Of a DNA stretch of 64,000 nucleotides, positions 1 through 14,761 are shown piece after piece. The notes beneath the pieces were generated by a model. The model searched no databases. It was given only the letters and a program-made list of their open reading frames with translations, and was not told the DNA's origin. The position numbers and the translations under genes are program-made. The stretch comes from Bradyrhizobiaceae bacterium (lineage in GTDB: Bacteria > Pseudomonadota > Alphaproteobacteria > Rhizobiales > Xanthobacteraceae): contig CP078014.1 of assembly GCA_020544565.1 (NCBI GenBank), positions 2,730,016 through 2,794,015 on the forward strand. The letters run 5' to 3'. Positions within the stretch are counted from its first letter, which is position 1. Each line of letters opens with the position of its first letter.

Positions 1-1
1 C

Positions 2-2335
<2,334 letters not shown>

Positions 2336-2387
2336 GCCACGGCTGCGATGCGCCGCTGAGCCCGGCTACGTCGAGAACGAAAGCCCT

Positions 2388-2510
2388 CCTGCCCCGGACG
2401 CGGCGCAGCACCCTTGTGGTGCGCCGCTGAGCCGGGGCCGCCAAAGACGCAAGATTCTCATTCCGCCGTAATGGTCCCGGTTCAGCGAAGCAGCGCCATA
2501 AAGCGGTTTT
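2388..2510. repeat. Intergenic repeat, CCCCGGAC/GGTCCCGG family
   Basis: The left part of the 410-base gap between the convergent metH and glpK genes carries a repeat beginning CCCCGGACGCGGCGCAGCA and including GAGCCGGGGCCG and GGTCCCGGTTCAGCGAAGC. Related copies lie at 28851-28925, 29091-29180 and 32456-32584. It contains no plausible gene and has the look of a dispersed palindromic repeat. Confidence 0.6.
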
Positions 2511-2531
2511 AGTTGAGACGGAATCAACCTT

Positions 2532-2620
2532 CGTCATGCCCGGCTTTATGCCGGGCATCCACGTCCTGGAGATTTCAAGGAGATATGAGGTGGATGGCCG
2601 GGACAAGCCCGGCCATGACG
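2532..2620. repeat. Intergenic palindromic repeat, ATGCCCGGC/ATGGCCGGG family
   Basis: Two hairpins stand face to face: one with arms ATGCCCGGC/GCCGGGCAT and one with arms ATGGCCGGG/CCCGGCCAT, flanked by CGTCATG at the outer ends. The same composite unit recurs at 5610-5700 inside the pim operon and, modified, at 40140-40267. It may act as a transcript-end hairpin between convergent genes, but there is no T-run typical of an intrinsic terminator. Confidence 0.7.
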
Positions 2621-2654
2621 ATTCAATCTATTTCCATTAAAATGCACAACACTT

Positions 2655-2685
2655 TAGCGCGTCGAAGACGTGCGTGAACGCGCTT
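2655..2685. repeat. Twin-hairpin mini-element, copy 1
   Basis: This 31-base sequence has two overlapping potential hairpins, CGTC-GAA-GACG and GCGT-GA-ACGC, that share the central strand. Two further copies lie at 40163-40195 and 59716-59748. Here the variable pairing positions read G, T, G, so the first pair is G-T (a wobble pair in RNA), whereas the other copies keep Watson-Crick pairing. Unlike those copies, it is not obviously inside a larger palindrome. Confidence 0.6.
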
Positions 2686-2745
2686 CAGCCACGCGGCATC
2701 GCCCTCGGGACACGGCACACCCTGCGCGCGCGAGTACGGCTCGCC

Positions 2746-4251
<1,506 letters not shown>

Positions 4252-4433
4252 CACGCTGCGTCCCGGTTTTTCGCGCTGACGCAAGGCAATCCGATTGGCG
4301 CGCGCGCGTCAATATCGGCATCGCCGGGACCACGACACGACAACGCCGCCGCTCCGGCCTGCGCGAACGCAAGCGGAGACGGCGGCGAGATCGTTGCAGT
4401 TGCTCCCGCCGCAAGCGGCGGAAGGCCGGGGCG

Positions 4434-5573
4434 TCAGATCAGCCCGCGCTCGGCGACGCGGCGCAGGTGATAGTCGGTGTCGCCGAACGAGTTCTCGATC
4501 ATGGTCAGCCGCTTGAAGTAGTGGCCGATCTTGGCTTCCATGGTCATGCCGATGCCGCCGTGAAGCTGGATCGACTGCTGGCCGACGAACTTCAGCGACT
4601 TGCCGACCTGCACCTTGGCGGCGGCGACCGCGTTAGCGCGCTCGGCCGCGTCCTCGACGGTACCAGCCATCACGGCGAACAGCGCCATGCTGCGAGCCTG
4701 CTCCAGGAACACGAACATGTCGGCGGCGCGGTGCTGCAACGACTGGAAGGTGCCGATGGCGACGCCGAACTGCTTGCGGGTCTTGAGATACTCGACCGTG
4801 GTCTTGAGCGACTCGTCCATGGCGCCGACCGCCTCGGCGCACAGCGCGATGCGGGCTTCATCCACCACCCGCTCGATCAGCGGCAGCGCCTTGGCCGGAT
4901 CGCCGATCGCGGCGTCGGCCCCGACCTCGACACCGGAGAAGGTGATGTCGGCGGCGCGCAGGCCGTCCTGGGTCGGATAGCCCTTGATCGACACGCCCTT
5001 GGCGGACGCCGGCACGAGGAACAGGCCGATGCCGTCGCGATCACGCTGGCCGCCGGCGGTGCGCGCCGACACGATCAGGGTGTCGGCGGAATCGCCGTGC
5101 AGCACCACGAACTTCTCGCCGTCGATGACGTAGCCGTCGCCCTTCTTCTTCGCCGTGGTGGCAACGTCGGCGAGGTCGTAGCGCGAGTTCTTCTCGAGCT
5201 GGGCGAAGGCCAGCGTCTTCGAGCCGTCGATGACGCCGGGCAGGATCGCAGCTTTCTGCGCCGCCGAGCCTCCGTGACGCAGGAAGCCGCCGCCGAGCAC
5301 CACCGTGGCCAGATAGGGCTCCAGCACCAGCGCGCGGCCGAGCGCCTCCATGACGATCATGGTTTCCACCGCGCCGCCGCCGAAGCCGCCATCGGCCTCC
5401 GCGAACGGCAGGCCGAGCAGACCCTGCTCGGCGAGCTTGCTCCACACCGCACGGCTCCAGCCGTCCTTCTCGGCGCCGTACTTCTTGCGCTGCTCAAAAT
5501 CATACGAATTGGCCAACAGGCCATCGATGCTGTCTTTCAGGAGCCGCTGCTCCTCCGACAAATCAAAATCCAT
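4434..5573 (-). CDS. pimD: Pimeloyl-CoA dehydrogenase, small subunit
   Basis: A 379-residue acyl-CoA dehydrogenase with the N-terminal helical domain, a central beta domain and a C-terminal helical domain containing QLHGGIGMTMEAKIGHYFKR. It lies downstream of a second dehydrogenase (pimC) at the end of a pimF-A-B-C-D array. By the known R. palustris pim operon it should form a heteromeric FAD enzyme with PimC that introduces the alpha-beta double bond into pimeloyl-CoA and similar dicarboxylyl-CoAs. The start is supported by GAGGA 8 bases upstream of ATG. The pimC-pimD gap (145 bases) holds a palindromic repeat. The substrate is inferred from synteny and not from active-site residues. Confidence 0.85.
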   Translation of the reverse strand: MDFDLSEEQRLLKDSIDGLLANSYDFEQRKKYGAEKDGWSRAVWSKLAEQGLLGLPFAEADGGFGGGAVETMIVMEALGRALVLEPYLATVVLGGGFLRHGGSAAQKAAILPGVIDGSKTLAFAQLEKNSRYDLADVATTAKKKGDGYVIDGEKFVVLHGDSADTLIVSARTAGGQRDRDGIGLFLVPASAKGVSIKGYPTQDGLRAADITFSGVEVGADAAIGDPAKALPLIERVVDEARIALCAEAVGAMDESLKTTVEYLKTRKQFGVAIGTFQSLQHRAADMFVFLEQARSMALFAVMAGTVEDAAERANAVAAAKVQVGKSLKFVGQQSIQLHGGIGMTMEAKIGHYFKRLTMIENSFGDTDYHLRRVAERGLI

Positions 5574-5609
5574 TTCCGTGTTCCTCGACTAAGAATCGAA
5601 AGCTAGCCT

Positions 5610-5700
5610 CGTCATGGCCGGGCTTGTCCCGGCCATCCACGTCTTGTCCCACTTTCAAAAAAGGAAGACGTGGATGCCCGGCACAAGGCCGGGCATGACG
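5610..5700. repeat. Palindromic repeat inside the pim operon (uninterrupted copy)
   Basis: This composite repeat has a hairpin with arms ATGGCCGGG/CCCGGCCAT and a second with arms ATGCCCGGC/GCCGGGCAT, in the gap between pimC and pimD. The loop of the first hairpin is short (CTTGT). It is therefore the empty counterpart of the copy at 40140, where a twin-hairpin element sits in the same loop. In the transcript the two stems could stabilise or separate pimC and pimD mRNA segments. Confidence 0.7.
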
Positions 5701-5718
5701 GATGGTAGGCTCCTGCCC

Positions 5719-6906
5719 TTACAACCCCAGCACCGCCTTGGTGATGATGTTGCGCTGGATCTCGTTGGAGCCGCCGTAGATCGTGACCTTGCGGGTGTTG
5801 AAATAGGCCGGCGCGATCTGCGTCGCCCAATCCGCCAGTTCGTTGCGGCTGTCGTCTTCCGGCGCGAACGGCATCGCGAACGGACCGGTCACCTCGAGCA
5901 GAAGCTCGGTGATGGTCTGCTGGATCTCCGAGCCCTTGATCTTGAGGATCGAGGACGCCGGGTCCGGTTTGCCGGGACCGTTCTTGCTTTCATTGGCGAC
6001 CACGCGCATCTGCGTCAGTTCGAGCGCCTTGAGCTCGATCTCGGCCGCGGTCAGCTTCTCGCGGAAGCGGTCGTCGGCGATCAGCGGCTTGCCGCCGGCC
6101 TCGACGCGGGAGGCGAGATCCTTGATGCGGCGGATGCGCTCCTTCGACATGCCGACGCGGGCGATGTTGGTGCGCTCGTTGCCGAGCAGGAACTTGGCGT
6201 AATCCCAGCCCTTGTTCTCCTCACCGACGAGGTTGGTCACCGGCACCTCGACGTCGTCGAAGAACACCTCGTTGACCTCGGCGCCGCCGTCGATGGTCTG
6301 GATCGGACGCACGGTGATGCCGCGCGACTTCATGTCCACCAGGATGAAGGAGATGCCGGACTGCTTCTTGGCCGCGGGGTCGGTGCGGCACAGGCAGAAG
6401 ATCCAGTCGGCGTGCTGCGCCAGCGTGGTCCAGGTCTTCTGGCCGTTGATGACCCAGACGTCGCCCTTGCGCTTGGCGGTGGTCTTGAGCGAGGCGAGGT
6501 CCGATCCCGAGCCGGGCTCGGAGAAGCCCTGGCACCACCAGTCGTCGAGATTGGCGATGCGCGGCAGGTAATACTTCTTCTGCTCCTCGTTGCCGAAGGT
6601 GTAGATCACCGGACCGACCATGTTGGCGCCGAACGGCAGCGGCGACGGCGCCGGCGCGGACTGCAACTCCTCGAGGAAGATGTACTGCTGCACCGGCGTC
6701 CAGCCGGTGCCGCCATACTGCTTGGGCCAGTGCGGCACCGCCCAGCCCTTCTTGTTGAGGATGCGCTGCCAGTCCACCAGCTCCTGCTTGGAGGTGTGGC
6801 GACCGTCGACGATCTTCTGGCGCGTACCGGCGGGGACATTCTCCTTGAAAAAGGTCCGCACCTCGTCGCGAAACGCGAGTTCTTCCTTGGTGAAACTGAG
6901 ATCCAT
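5719..6906 (-). CDS. pimC: Pimeloyl-CoA dehydrogenase, large subunit
   Basis: A 395-residue acyl-CoA dehydrogenase with the FAD/substrate-binding stretch GFSEPGSGSDLASL, followed by GDVWVINGQKTWTT, and ending in the GGSNEIQRNIITKAVLGL motif typical of this family. It pairs with PimD as the oxidative first step of dicarboxylyl-CoA beta-oxidation. The ATG at 6906 is chosen over an upstream in-frame start (adding 13 residues) because AGGAGG lies 5 bases before it and MDLSFTKEELAFRDEVR is the family N-terminus. It lies 147 bases downstream of pimB, a gap filled by a palindromic repeat. The family is certain; the specific pim assignment rests on gene order. Confidence 0.88.
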   Translation of the reverse strand: MDLSFTKEELAFRDEVRTFFKENVPAGTRQKIVDGRHTSKQELVDWQRILNKKGWAVPHWPKQYGGTGWTPVQQYIFLEELQSAPAPSPLPFGANMVGPVIYTFGNEEQKKYYLPRIANLDDWWCQGFSEPGSGSDLASLKTTAKRKGDVWVINGQKTWTTLAQHADWIFCLCRTDPAAKKQSGISFILVDMKSRGITVRPIQTIDGGAEVNEVFFDDVEVPVTNLVGEENKGWDYAKFLLGNERTNIARVGMSKERIRRIKDLASRVEAGGKPLIADDRFREKLTAAEIELKALELTQMRVVANESKNGPGKPDPASSILKIKGSEIQQTITELLLEVTGPFAMPFAPEDDSRNELADWATQIAPAYFNTRKVTIYGGSNEIQRNIITKAVLGL

Positions 6907-6949
6907 GGGATCCTCCTGAGAATCTAATTCGAATTCTATCCGCATTCAT

Positions 6950-7039
6950 CGTCATTGCGAGGAGCGTGAGCTCCGAAGCAATCCAGTGTGCGCTCGCCGC
7001 ACATTCGATCTGGATTGCTTCGCTGCGCTCGCAATGACG
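6950..7039. repeat. Palindromic repeat, GTCATTGCGAGGAGCG family
   Basis: This is a roughly 90-base inverted repeat. It opens with CGTCATTGCGA and closes with the complementary TCGCAATGACG, with internal complementary arms GAAGCAATCCAG and TGGATTGCTTC. It lies between pimB and pimC in the transcribed pim region. A second copy, carrying an extra hairpin, is at 36622-36736. This type is recognisable as a common intergenic repeat of Bradyrhizobium and relatives. Confidence 0.8.
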
Positions 7040-7053
7040 GCCGTATCGATCTC

Positions 7054-8238
7054 CTACTGCAGGATCTCGAACAGGCCGGCCGCGCCCATGCCGCCACCGA
7101 CGCACATGGTGACCACGCCGTACTTCGCCTTGCGGCGACGGCCCTCGATCAGCACATGCCCGGTGAGGCGCGCGCCGGTCATGCCGTAGGGATGGCCGAC
7201 CGCGACGGAGCCGCCGCTGACATTGAGCTTCTCGGGATCGATGCCGAGCTTGTCGCGGCAATACAGCACCTGCACCGCGAACGCCTCGTTCAGCTCCCAG
7301 ATGCCGATGTCGTCGATCTTGAGGCCGTGACGCTGCAGCAGGCGCGGAATCGCGAACACCGGGCCGATGCCCATTTCATCGGGCTCACAGCCGGCGGCGA
7401 CGAAACCGCGGAAGATGCCGAGCGGCTTGAGGTTGCGCTTGGCGGCTTCCTTGTCGCTCATGATCACGGTGGCGCTGGCGCCGTCCGAGAGCTGGCTGGC
7501 GTTGCCGGCGGTGACGGTGCCGCCCTCGCGCACCGGCTTCAGGCTGGCGAGACCCTCGGCGGTGGTCTCCGGACGCGGACCCTCGTCCTGCGACAGGGTG
7601 ATGTCCTTGTAGGACACTTCCTTGGTGGCCTTGTCGACGACCGCCATCTGGGTCGCCATCGGCGCGATCTCGTCCTTGAAGCGGCCGCCCTGCTGCGCGG
7701 CGGCGGTGCGGCGCTGGCTCTCCAGGGAATATTCGTCCTGCTTCTCGCGCGAGATGCCATAGCGCTTGGCGACGACCTCGGCGGTGTCGAGCATCGCCAT
7801 GTAGACCTCGCCCTTGATCGCCTTCAGCGCGGGATCGACCGCGTGGAAGGTGTTGGCGTGCTCGTTCTGCACCAGGCTGATCGATTCGCCGCCGCCGCCG
7901 ACCGCGACCTGCACGCCGTCGAACAGCACCGAGCGCGCGGCGAGCGCGATGGCCTGCAGGCCGGAGGCGCACTGGCGGTCGATGGTGGTGCCGGCGACCG
8001 TCACCGGCAGGCCGGCGCGCAGCAGCGCCTTGCGGGCGATGTTGCCGCCGGTGGCGCCCTGCTGCATGGCCGCGCCCATCACCACGTCCTCGATCTCCGC
8101 CGGATCGACGCCGGCCCGCTTGACCGCGTGCTCGATGGCGTGGCCGAGCAGGGTCGCGCCCTCGGTGTTGTTGAAGGCGCCGCGATAGGCCTTGCCAATC
8201 GGCGTGCGGGCGGTGGAAACGATAACGGCATCGGTCAT
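7054..8238 (-). CDS. pimB: Acyl-CoA thiolase of the pim pathway
   Basis: A 394-residue thiolase, full length for the family. The active-site Cys lies in [10 protein letters not shown] (near residue 89), the His in [11 protein letters not shown], and the second Cys in [13 protein letters not shown]. The enzyme releases acetyl-CoA by thiolysis of 3-oxoacyl-CoA intermediates, completing one beta-oxidation turn. Its ATG overlaps the pimA stop codon as ATGA (8235-8238), a sign of translational coupling, and AGGAGGT precedes the start inside the pimA coding end. Operon order F-A-B-C-D supports the pim assignment; a generic long-chain role is possible. Confidence 0.9.
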   Translation of the reverse strand: MTDAVIVSTARTPIGKAYRGAFNNTEGATLLGHAIEHAVKRAGVDPAEIEDVVMGAAMQQGATGGNIARKALLRAGLPVTVAGTTIDRQCASGLQAIALAARSVLFDGVQVAVGGGGESISLVQNEHANTFHAVDPALKAIKGEVYMAMLDTAEVVAKRYGISREKQDEYSLESQRRTAAAQQGGRFKDEIAPMATQMAVVDKATKEVSYKDITLSQDEGPRPETTAEGLASLKPVREGGTVTAGNASQLSDGASATVIMSDKEAAKRNLKPLGIFRGFVAAGCEPDEMGIGPVFAIPRLLQRHGLKIDDIGIWELNEAFAVQVLYCRDKLGIDPEKLNVSGGSVAVGHPYGMTGARLTGHVLIEGRRRKAKYGVVTMCVGGGMGAAGLFEILQ

Positions 8239-9935
8239 GGACGACCTCCTGTTGCAGGTTTGGGTTGTTGTTGAGCGGGGTGTTGTTGGGTGGTCTGGCG
8301 CTGGGCGGCGCGCAATTCGTGGCGGGACAGTTTTCCGACGCTGGTGCGCGGCAGTTCCGTAACGAATTCCAGCGCCGCCGGCAATTCATGCTTGCCGACC
8401 TTGCCGGCAAGAAACACGCGCAGGTCCTCGATGGTGAAAGGCGCGGCGCCGGGGCGCAGGGTGATGAACGCCTTGGCCGCCTCGCCGCGATAATCGTCCG
8501 GGATGCCGATCACGATCACCTCGTGCACCGAGGGATGGGTGTAGATCGCCTGCTCGATCATCTGCGGATAGACGTTGAAGCCGCCGGAGATGATCATGTC
8601 CTTCTTGCGGTCGACCAGATAGAAATAGCCGTCGGCATCCATGTAGCCGATGTCGCCGGTGAGGAAACGGTCGCCGATGAAATACTCGGCCGCCTCCTGC
8701 TCCCGGTGCCAGTAGCCCTTGGTGACGTTGGGGCCGCGGATGCGAATCTCGCCGGTCTCGCCGGTGCCCAGCACCCGCGTCGGATCGTCGAGCGCGACCA
8801 CGTCCATCTCGATGCCGGGCAGCATCAGGCCGATGGAGCCGGGCTTGTCCGGCCCCGTCGGCGGATGGCTGGTGCCGGGCGAGCAGGTTTCGGTCATGCC
8901 CCAGCCGCTCTTGAGGCTGAGGCCGGTCTTGCGCTGGAACACATTGGCGACCTCCACCGGCAGCGGCGCGCCGCCGGAGCCCGCGAAGGCCAGCGACGAC
9001 AGATCGCGCTTGTCGAGATCGGGCAGCCCGGCGATGGCGATCCACATGGTCGGCACCCCGGGGAACGTGGTGGCGCGCTTGACCTCGATGTCGCGCATCA
9101 CCGCCTCGATGTCGAAGCGCTGGTGCAGCGAGATCAGGTTGCCGTTCTTGAGGTTGCGCAGCAGCACCACCGTCAGCGCGTAGATGTGGAACAGCGGCAG
9201 CACCAGGATGACGCGCTGGACGGCGTCGCGCCCGGCGTCAGGGCCGAGGTTCCACACGTCGTAGATCGAGACCGCCGACGTGAGGTTGCTATGGGTGAGC
9301 ATCGCGCCCTTGGGCAGGCCGGTGGTGCCGCCGGTATATTGCAATAGCGCCACCTGATCGGGGTCGATGGCGGGCCACGCCGCCGGCGGCTGGGCGTCCT
9401 TCACGAACGCCTTGAAGGTGACGATGGCGGCATTGTCCGGAAGCGCCGCCTGCGGCGTGCCGACCGCGCCCCAGGTATCGTCCTCGCAGACGATGACGCG
9501 GTCCACGAGGCCCTGGTCGAGGAATTTCAGCACGGTGGGCAGCAGCGCCGCCAGATTGCTGGTGACGATGACGCGGGCGCCGGAATCCTTCAGCTTGTGG
9601 GTCAGCGCGATCTCGCCGTCGAGCGGGCTCAGATGCACCACGCGCGCGCCGGCGGTCAGCGCGCCGAAGAAATTCACCGGATGGTCCGGCGTGTTGCCGA
9701 GAAACAGCGCGACCGAGGTGTCCTTGCCGTAGCCGGCGCGCAGGAACGCGGTCGCGGCGGCGTCGGCCATCTCCTTCAGGGCGACGTAGCTGATCGGACG
9801 GTCGCGAAATTCGATGGCGGTGCGCGCCCCGAAATCCGCCGCCGCCCTGGACAGCAGGTCCGGCAGGGTGCCGCGCGCGATCGGCGCGTCCCAGCGCACG
9901 CCTTCGGGATAATATTTTTCGCCGGGATAGGTCAT
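8235..9935 (-). CDS. pimA: Dicarboxylate-CoA ligase (AMP-forming)
   Basis: A 566-residue member of the ANL adenylate-forming superfamily. The P-loop [15 protein letters not shown], the adenine-binding [11 protein letters not shown], the hinge/ATP-ribose motif [20 protein letters not shown] and the catalytic-Lys region [15 protein letters not shown] are all present and in order. It activates pimelate and other dicarboxylic or fatty acids to CoA thioesters, the entry step of the operon. The coding region overlaps pimB by 4 bases and follows pimF by about 130 bases. The C-terminus carries a Gln/Pro-rich tail ([16 protein letters not shown]) beyond the conserved domain. The acid range is inferred from the pim context. 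Confidence 0.9.
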   Translation of the reverse strand: MTYPGEKYYPEGVRWDAPIARGTLPDLLSRAAADFGARTAIEFRDRPISYVALKEMADAAATAFLRAGYGKDTSVALFLGNTPDHPVNFFGALTAGARVVHLSPLDGEIALTHKLKDSGARVIVTSNLAALLPTVLKFLDQGLVDRVIVCEDDTWGAVGTPQAALPDNAAIVTFKAFVKDAQPPAAWPAIDPDQVALLQYTGGTTGLPKGAMLTHSNLTSAVSIYDVWNLGPDAGRDAVQRVILVLPLFHIYALTVVLLRNLKNGNLISLHQRFDIEAVMRDIEVKRATTFPGVPTMWIAIAGLPDLDKRDLSSLAFAGSGGAPLPVEVANVFQRKTGLSLKSGWGMTETCSPGTSHPPTGPDKPGSIGLMLPGIEMDVVALDDPTRVLGTGETGEIRIRGPNVTKGYWHREQEAAEYFIGDRFLTGDIGYMDADGYFYLVDRKKDMIISGGFNVYPQMIEQAIYTHPSVHEVIVIGIPDDYRGEAAKAFITLRPGAAPFTIEDLRVFLAGKVGKHELPAALEFVTELPRTSVGKLSRHELRAAQRQTTQQHPAQQQPKPATGGRP

Positions 9936-10065
9936 GTGCGCGCCTCAGGGCAGCGAAGAATGAGCGAGCAAAAGCAAATGTGCAAGCAACGAGGGCGCGG
10001 CATCTGCGCCCCTCCCCCTTGCGGGGGAAGAAGGGCGGGAAGCTCCGGAACCGTCGCTGTCAGGC

Positions 10066-12156
<2,091 letters not shown>

Positions 12157-12200
12157 CTTCAACTCTCCTTGAATTCGAATACTTGTTTTGTATTTCGCAC

Positions 12201-12219
12201 TGCGGAACTTAATTCCACA
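12201..12219. promoter_or_regulatory. Candidate IclR-type operator
   Basis: The 19-base sequence TGCGGAACTTAATTCCACA has arms TGCGGAA and TTCCACA that pair at 6 of 7 positions. IclR-family regulators commonly bind palindromes with GGAA-N5-TTCC-like arms. It lies between the divergent pimF and iclR genes, 45 bases from the pimF start and 68 from the iclR start, so binding could control both. No confident -35/-10 pair is visible next to it. Confidence 0.55.
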
Positions 12220-12286
12220 TCTTGACGGGAGGAATATTTTGAAGCACGTCCCTTGTCAACGAAGACCCTCCCATGCGGCGGACACA

Positions 12287-13189
12287 ATGAAACGGCCAGC
12301 AAAGAAATCTGCGACCGATCGCAGTTTCGTCGTCGCGCTCTCGCGCGGACTCGACGTGTTGCGCGCGTTCCGGCCGAGCGACGGACTGCTCGGCAACCAG
12401 GAAATCGCCGCGCGCACCAACCTGCCGAAGCCGACGATTTCGCGCCTGACCTACACGCTGACCAAGCTCGGCTATCTGACACCGGTGCCGCGCTTCGAGA
12501 AATACCAGCTCGCGCCGGCGGCGATGGCGCTCGGCTATTCCGCGCTCGCCAACATGGGCATCCGCCACGTCTCCGACCCCTATCGCGACCAGTTGATGCG
12601 CGAGACCGGCGGCGCCGTCGCCATCGGCGCGCGCGACCGCCTCAGCATGATCTATTTCGGCCAGAGCCGCAGCGAACTCACCGTCGGCGTGCTGCTCGAT
12701 GTCGGCTCCAAGGTGCCGATCGCAACCACGGCGATGGGCCGCGCCTATCTGTGGGCGCTGGCGCCGGACGAGCGCGAGGCGCTGATGGACGAGATCCGGG
12801 AGCATGTCGGCGCCAACTGGCCGAAGGTCCGCGACGGCATCATCCGCTCGGGCGAAACCGTGGCCAAACACGGCTTCGCCATCTCCGCCGGCGAATGGCA
12901 CAACGACATTCATGCCGCGGGCGTCGCGCTCAGGCTCAATGACGGCACCGGGCCCTACGCCTTCAACTGCGGCGCGCCGGCTTTCAAGTTCAGCGAGGAT
13001 CTTCTGCTCAACGATATCGGCCCGCGCCTGGTCGCGATGGTCAGGAGCATCGAGATCGCGATGACCGGCGGCGCCGCTCACGATACGCAGAAACTATCCA
13101 ATAATAACAACAACAAAGCCAAATCCGACACAAGGAAGATGAAATCGTCAGGAGGGAAAGTTGCACGTGTTATCGAGGGGATCAGGTAG
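12287..13189 (+). CDS. IclR-family transcriptional regulator
   Basis: A 300-residue regulator with an N-terminal winged helix (FVVALSRGLDVLRAFRPSD to TKLGYLTPVPRFEKYQLAP) and the C-terminal IclR effector domain (GAVAIGARDRLSMIYFGQS and AGEWHNDIHAAGVALR). It probably senses a CoA-linked or aromatic/dicarboxylic metabolite and controls the divergent pim operon, and possibly the Liv transporter that follows. The ATG at 12287 gives the usual N-terminus; an in-frame upstream extension of 33 residues is unconserved and would cover the operator. Unusually, the protein ends in a low-complexity basic tail of about 30 residues after SNNNNNKAKS, beyond the normal IclR end. Confidence 0.88.
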   Translation: MKRPAKKSATDRSFVVALSRGLDVLRAFRPSDGLLGNQEIAARTNLPKPTISRLTYTLTKLGYLTPVPRFEKYQLAPAAMALGYSALANMGIRHVSDPYRDQLMRETGGAVAIGARDRLSMIYFGQSRSELTVGVLLDVGSKVPIATTAMGRAYLWALAPDEREALMDEIREHVGANWPKVRDGIIRSGETVAKHGFAISAGEWHNDIHAAGVALRLNDGTGPYAFNCGAPAFKFSEDLLLNDIGPRLVAMVRSIEIAMTGGAAHDTQKLSNNNNNKAKSDTRKMKSSGGKVARVIEGIR

Positions 13190-13249
13190 CCGCCAGCGGC
13201 GCGCCATGAACGGAGCGGGCGCACCCCGCGTCCGCCGGAATAGCGGCAA

Positions 13250-14044
13250 ATGATGCAGGCACAGGCTGCGGGGCAACGCCCGCTGCTTGCAGTTCACGAC
13301 GTCAGCGTCGTGTTCGGCGGCATCATTGCATTGAACGGCGTGTCTTTCGACATGATGCAGGGCCAGATTCTCGGGCTGATCGGCCCGAACGGCGCCGGCA
13401 AGACCACCCTGTTCAACTGTCTGAGCCGGCTCTATCAGCCGAGCCGCGGCGACATCCTGATGGAAGGCGCGAGCATTCTCAGCCGCAAGCCGTCCAAGAT
13501 CGCCGAGATCGGCATCGGCCGGACGTTCCAGAACGTCGCGCTGTTTCCGCGCCTCACCGTGCGCGACAACATCCGCATCGGCGGCCACTGCCGCACCAAC
13601 AGCGACGTGGTCAGCGACGCGCTGAAGCTGCCGTGGGTGCGCCGCGAGGAGCGCGGGCTCAACGCGAAAGTGGACGAGATCCTGACCTATCTCGACCTGC
13701 ACGAGGTCGCCGACCGCGAGGTCGCCGGCCTGCCGTTCGGCACCCAGAAGCGCGTCGAACTGGGCCGCGCCCTCGCCGCCGAACCGAAGATCCTGCTGCT
13801 CGACGAGCCCGCCGGCGGCCTCAACCACGAGGAAGTCTACGTGCTCGGCGACCTGATCTGCCGCATCCGCGACGAGCGCAACATCACGGTGCTGCTGGTC
13901 GAGCACCACATGGGACTGGTGATGAAGATCGCCGACCATGTGGTCGCGCTGAACTTCGGCAAGAAGCTCGCGGAAGGCACGCCGGCCGCGGTGCAGTCCA
14001 ACCCCGACGTCATCAAAGCCTATCTGGGGAGCAAGGACGCATGA
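13250..14044 (+). CDS. livG: Liv-type ABC transporter ATPase (LivG)
   Basis: A 264-residue ABC ATPase of the branched-chain-amino-acid (HAAT) class. Walker A is [10 protein letters not shown], the Q-loop region includes [17 protein letters not shown], the signature is the LivG-type [15 protein letters not shown], Walker B is [12 protein letters not shown], followed by the switch-His region [11 protein letters not shown]. It energises import of a solute handed over by a periplasmic binding protein. A second ATG lies directly after the first. It is the first gene of livG-livF-livH-livM-binding protein 1 and overlaps livF by 4 bases. It follows the iclR gene by 60 bases. Its location beside pim suggests dicarboxylate or fatty-acid uptake instead of amino acids. 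Confidence 0.92.
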   Translation: MMQAQAAGQRPLLAVHDVSVVFGGIIALNGVSFDMMQGQILGLIGPNGAGKTTLFNCLSRLYQPSRGDILMEGASILSRKPSKIAEIGIGRTFQNVALFPRLTVRDNIRIGGHCRTNSDVVSDALKLPWVRREERGLNAKVDEILTYLDLHEVADREVAGLPFGTQKRVELGRALAAEPKILLLDEPAGGLNHEEVYVLGDLICRIRDERNITVLLVEHHMGLVMKIADHVVALNFGKKLAEGTPAAVQSNPDVIKAYLGSKDA

Positions 14045-14751
14045 CGCTGCTCGCGATCAAGGATCTTCGTGCCTATTACGGCCAGGTGCAGGCGCTGCAC
14101 GGCCTCGAATTCTCGCTCGACGAGGGCACCGTCACCACCCTGCTCGGCGCCAACGGCGCCGGCAAGACCACGACGCTGCGCGCGATCTGCAACATGGTGC
14201 GCGCCACCGGCGGCGTCGAGTTCGACGGCAAGCCGCTGCTCGGCAAGTCCACCGAAAGCGTGGTGCGCCTCGGCATCGCCCACGTGCCGCAGGGCCGCGG
14301 CACCTTCACCAACATGACGGTGGAGGAGAACCTGCAGCTCGGCGCCATCTCGCGCAAGGACACCCGCGCCATCGCCGGCGACATCGAGCGCATGTACGCG
14401 CACTTTCCGGTGCTCAAGCAGCGCCACGCCCAGCAGGCGGGCACGCTGTCCGGCGGCGAGCAGCAGATGCTGGCGGTCGCCCGCGCGCTGATGCTGCGGC
14501 CGCGGCTGATGCTGCTCGACGAGCCGTCGTTCGGCCTCGCGCCGCTGATCGTGCGCGACCTGTTCGGCATCCTCGGCAAGATCAACCGCGAGGACAAGGT
14601 CTCGATCCTGGTGGTGGAGCAGAACGCCCAGCTCGCGCTCGAAATCGCGCAGCGAGCCTATGTGATCGAAACCGGACGGATCGTGATGGCGGGCACCGCA
14701 AGCGAAATCGCCAGCAACGAAGACATCCGCAAATCCTATCTCGGGTATTGA
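14041..14751 (+). CDS. livF: Liv-type ABC transporter ATPase (LivF)
   Basis: A 236-residue second ATPase of the transporter, with Walker A GANGAGKTTTLRAI, the LivF-type stretch GIAHVPQGRGTFTNMTVEENLQ (split here as GIAHVPQGRG and TNMTVEENLQ), signature LSGGEQQMLAVARAL, and Walker B LMLLDEPSFGLAPL. The start codon overlaps the livG stop (ATGA), so the two ATPases should be made together as a heterodimer at the inner face of the membrane. livH begins 10 bases downstream. Length and motifs are normal. Confidence 0.92.
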   Translation: MTLLAIKDLRAYYGQVQALHGLEFSLDEGTVTTLLGANGAGKTTTLRAICNMVRATGGVEFDGKPLLGKSTESVVRLGIAHVPQGRGTFTNMTVEENLQLGAISRKDTRAIAGDIERMYAHFPVLKQRHAQQAGTLSGGEQQMLAVARALMLRPRLMLLDEPSFGLAPLIVRDLFGILGKINREDKVSILVVEQNAQLALEIAQRAYVIETGRIVMAGTASEIASNEDIRKSYLGY

Positions 14752-14761
14752 GGGACCGGTC

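Noticed and set aside
2336..2745. Short open frames in the metH-glpK gap
   Set aside because: They overlap palindromic repeats and lack ribosome sites.
6221..7261. 346-codon minus-strand frame spanning the pimB-pimC gap
   Set aside because: Alternate frame of pimC and pimB joined through a palindromic repeat; Arg/His-rich shadow.
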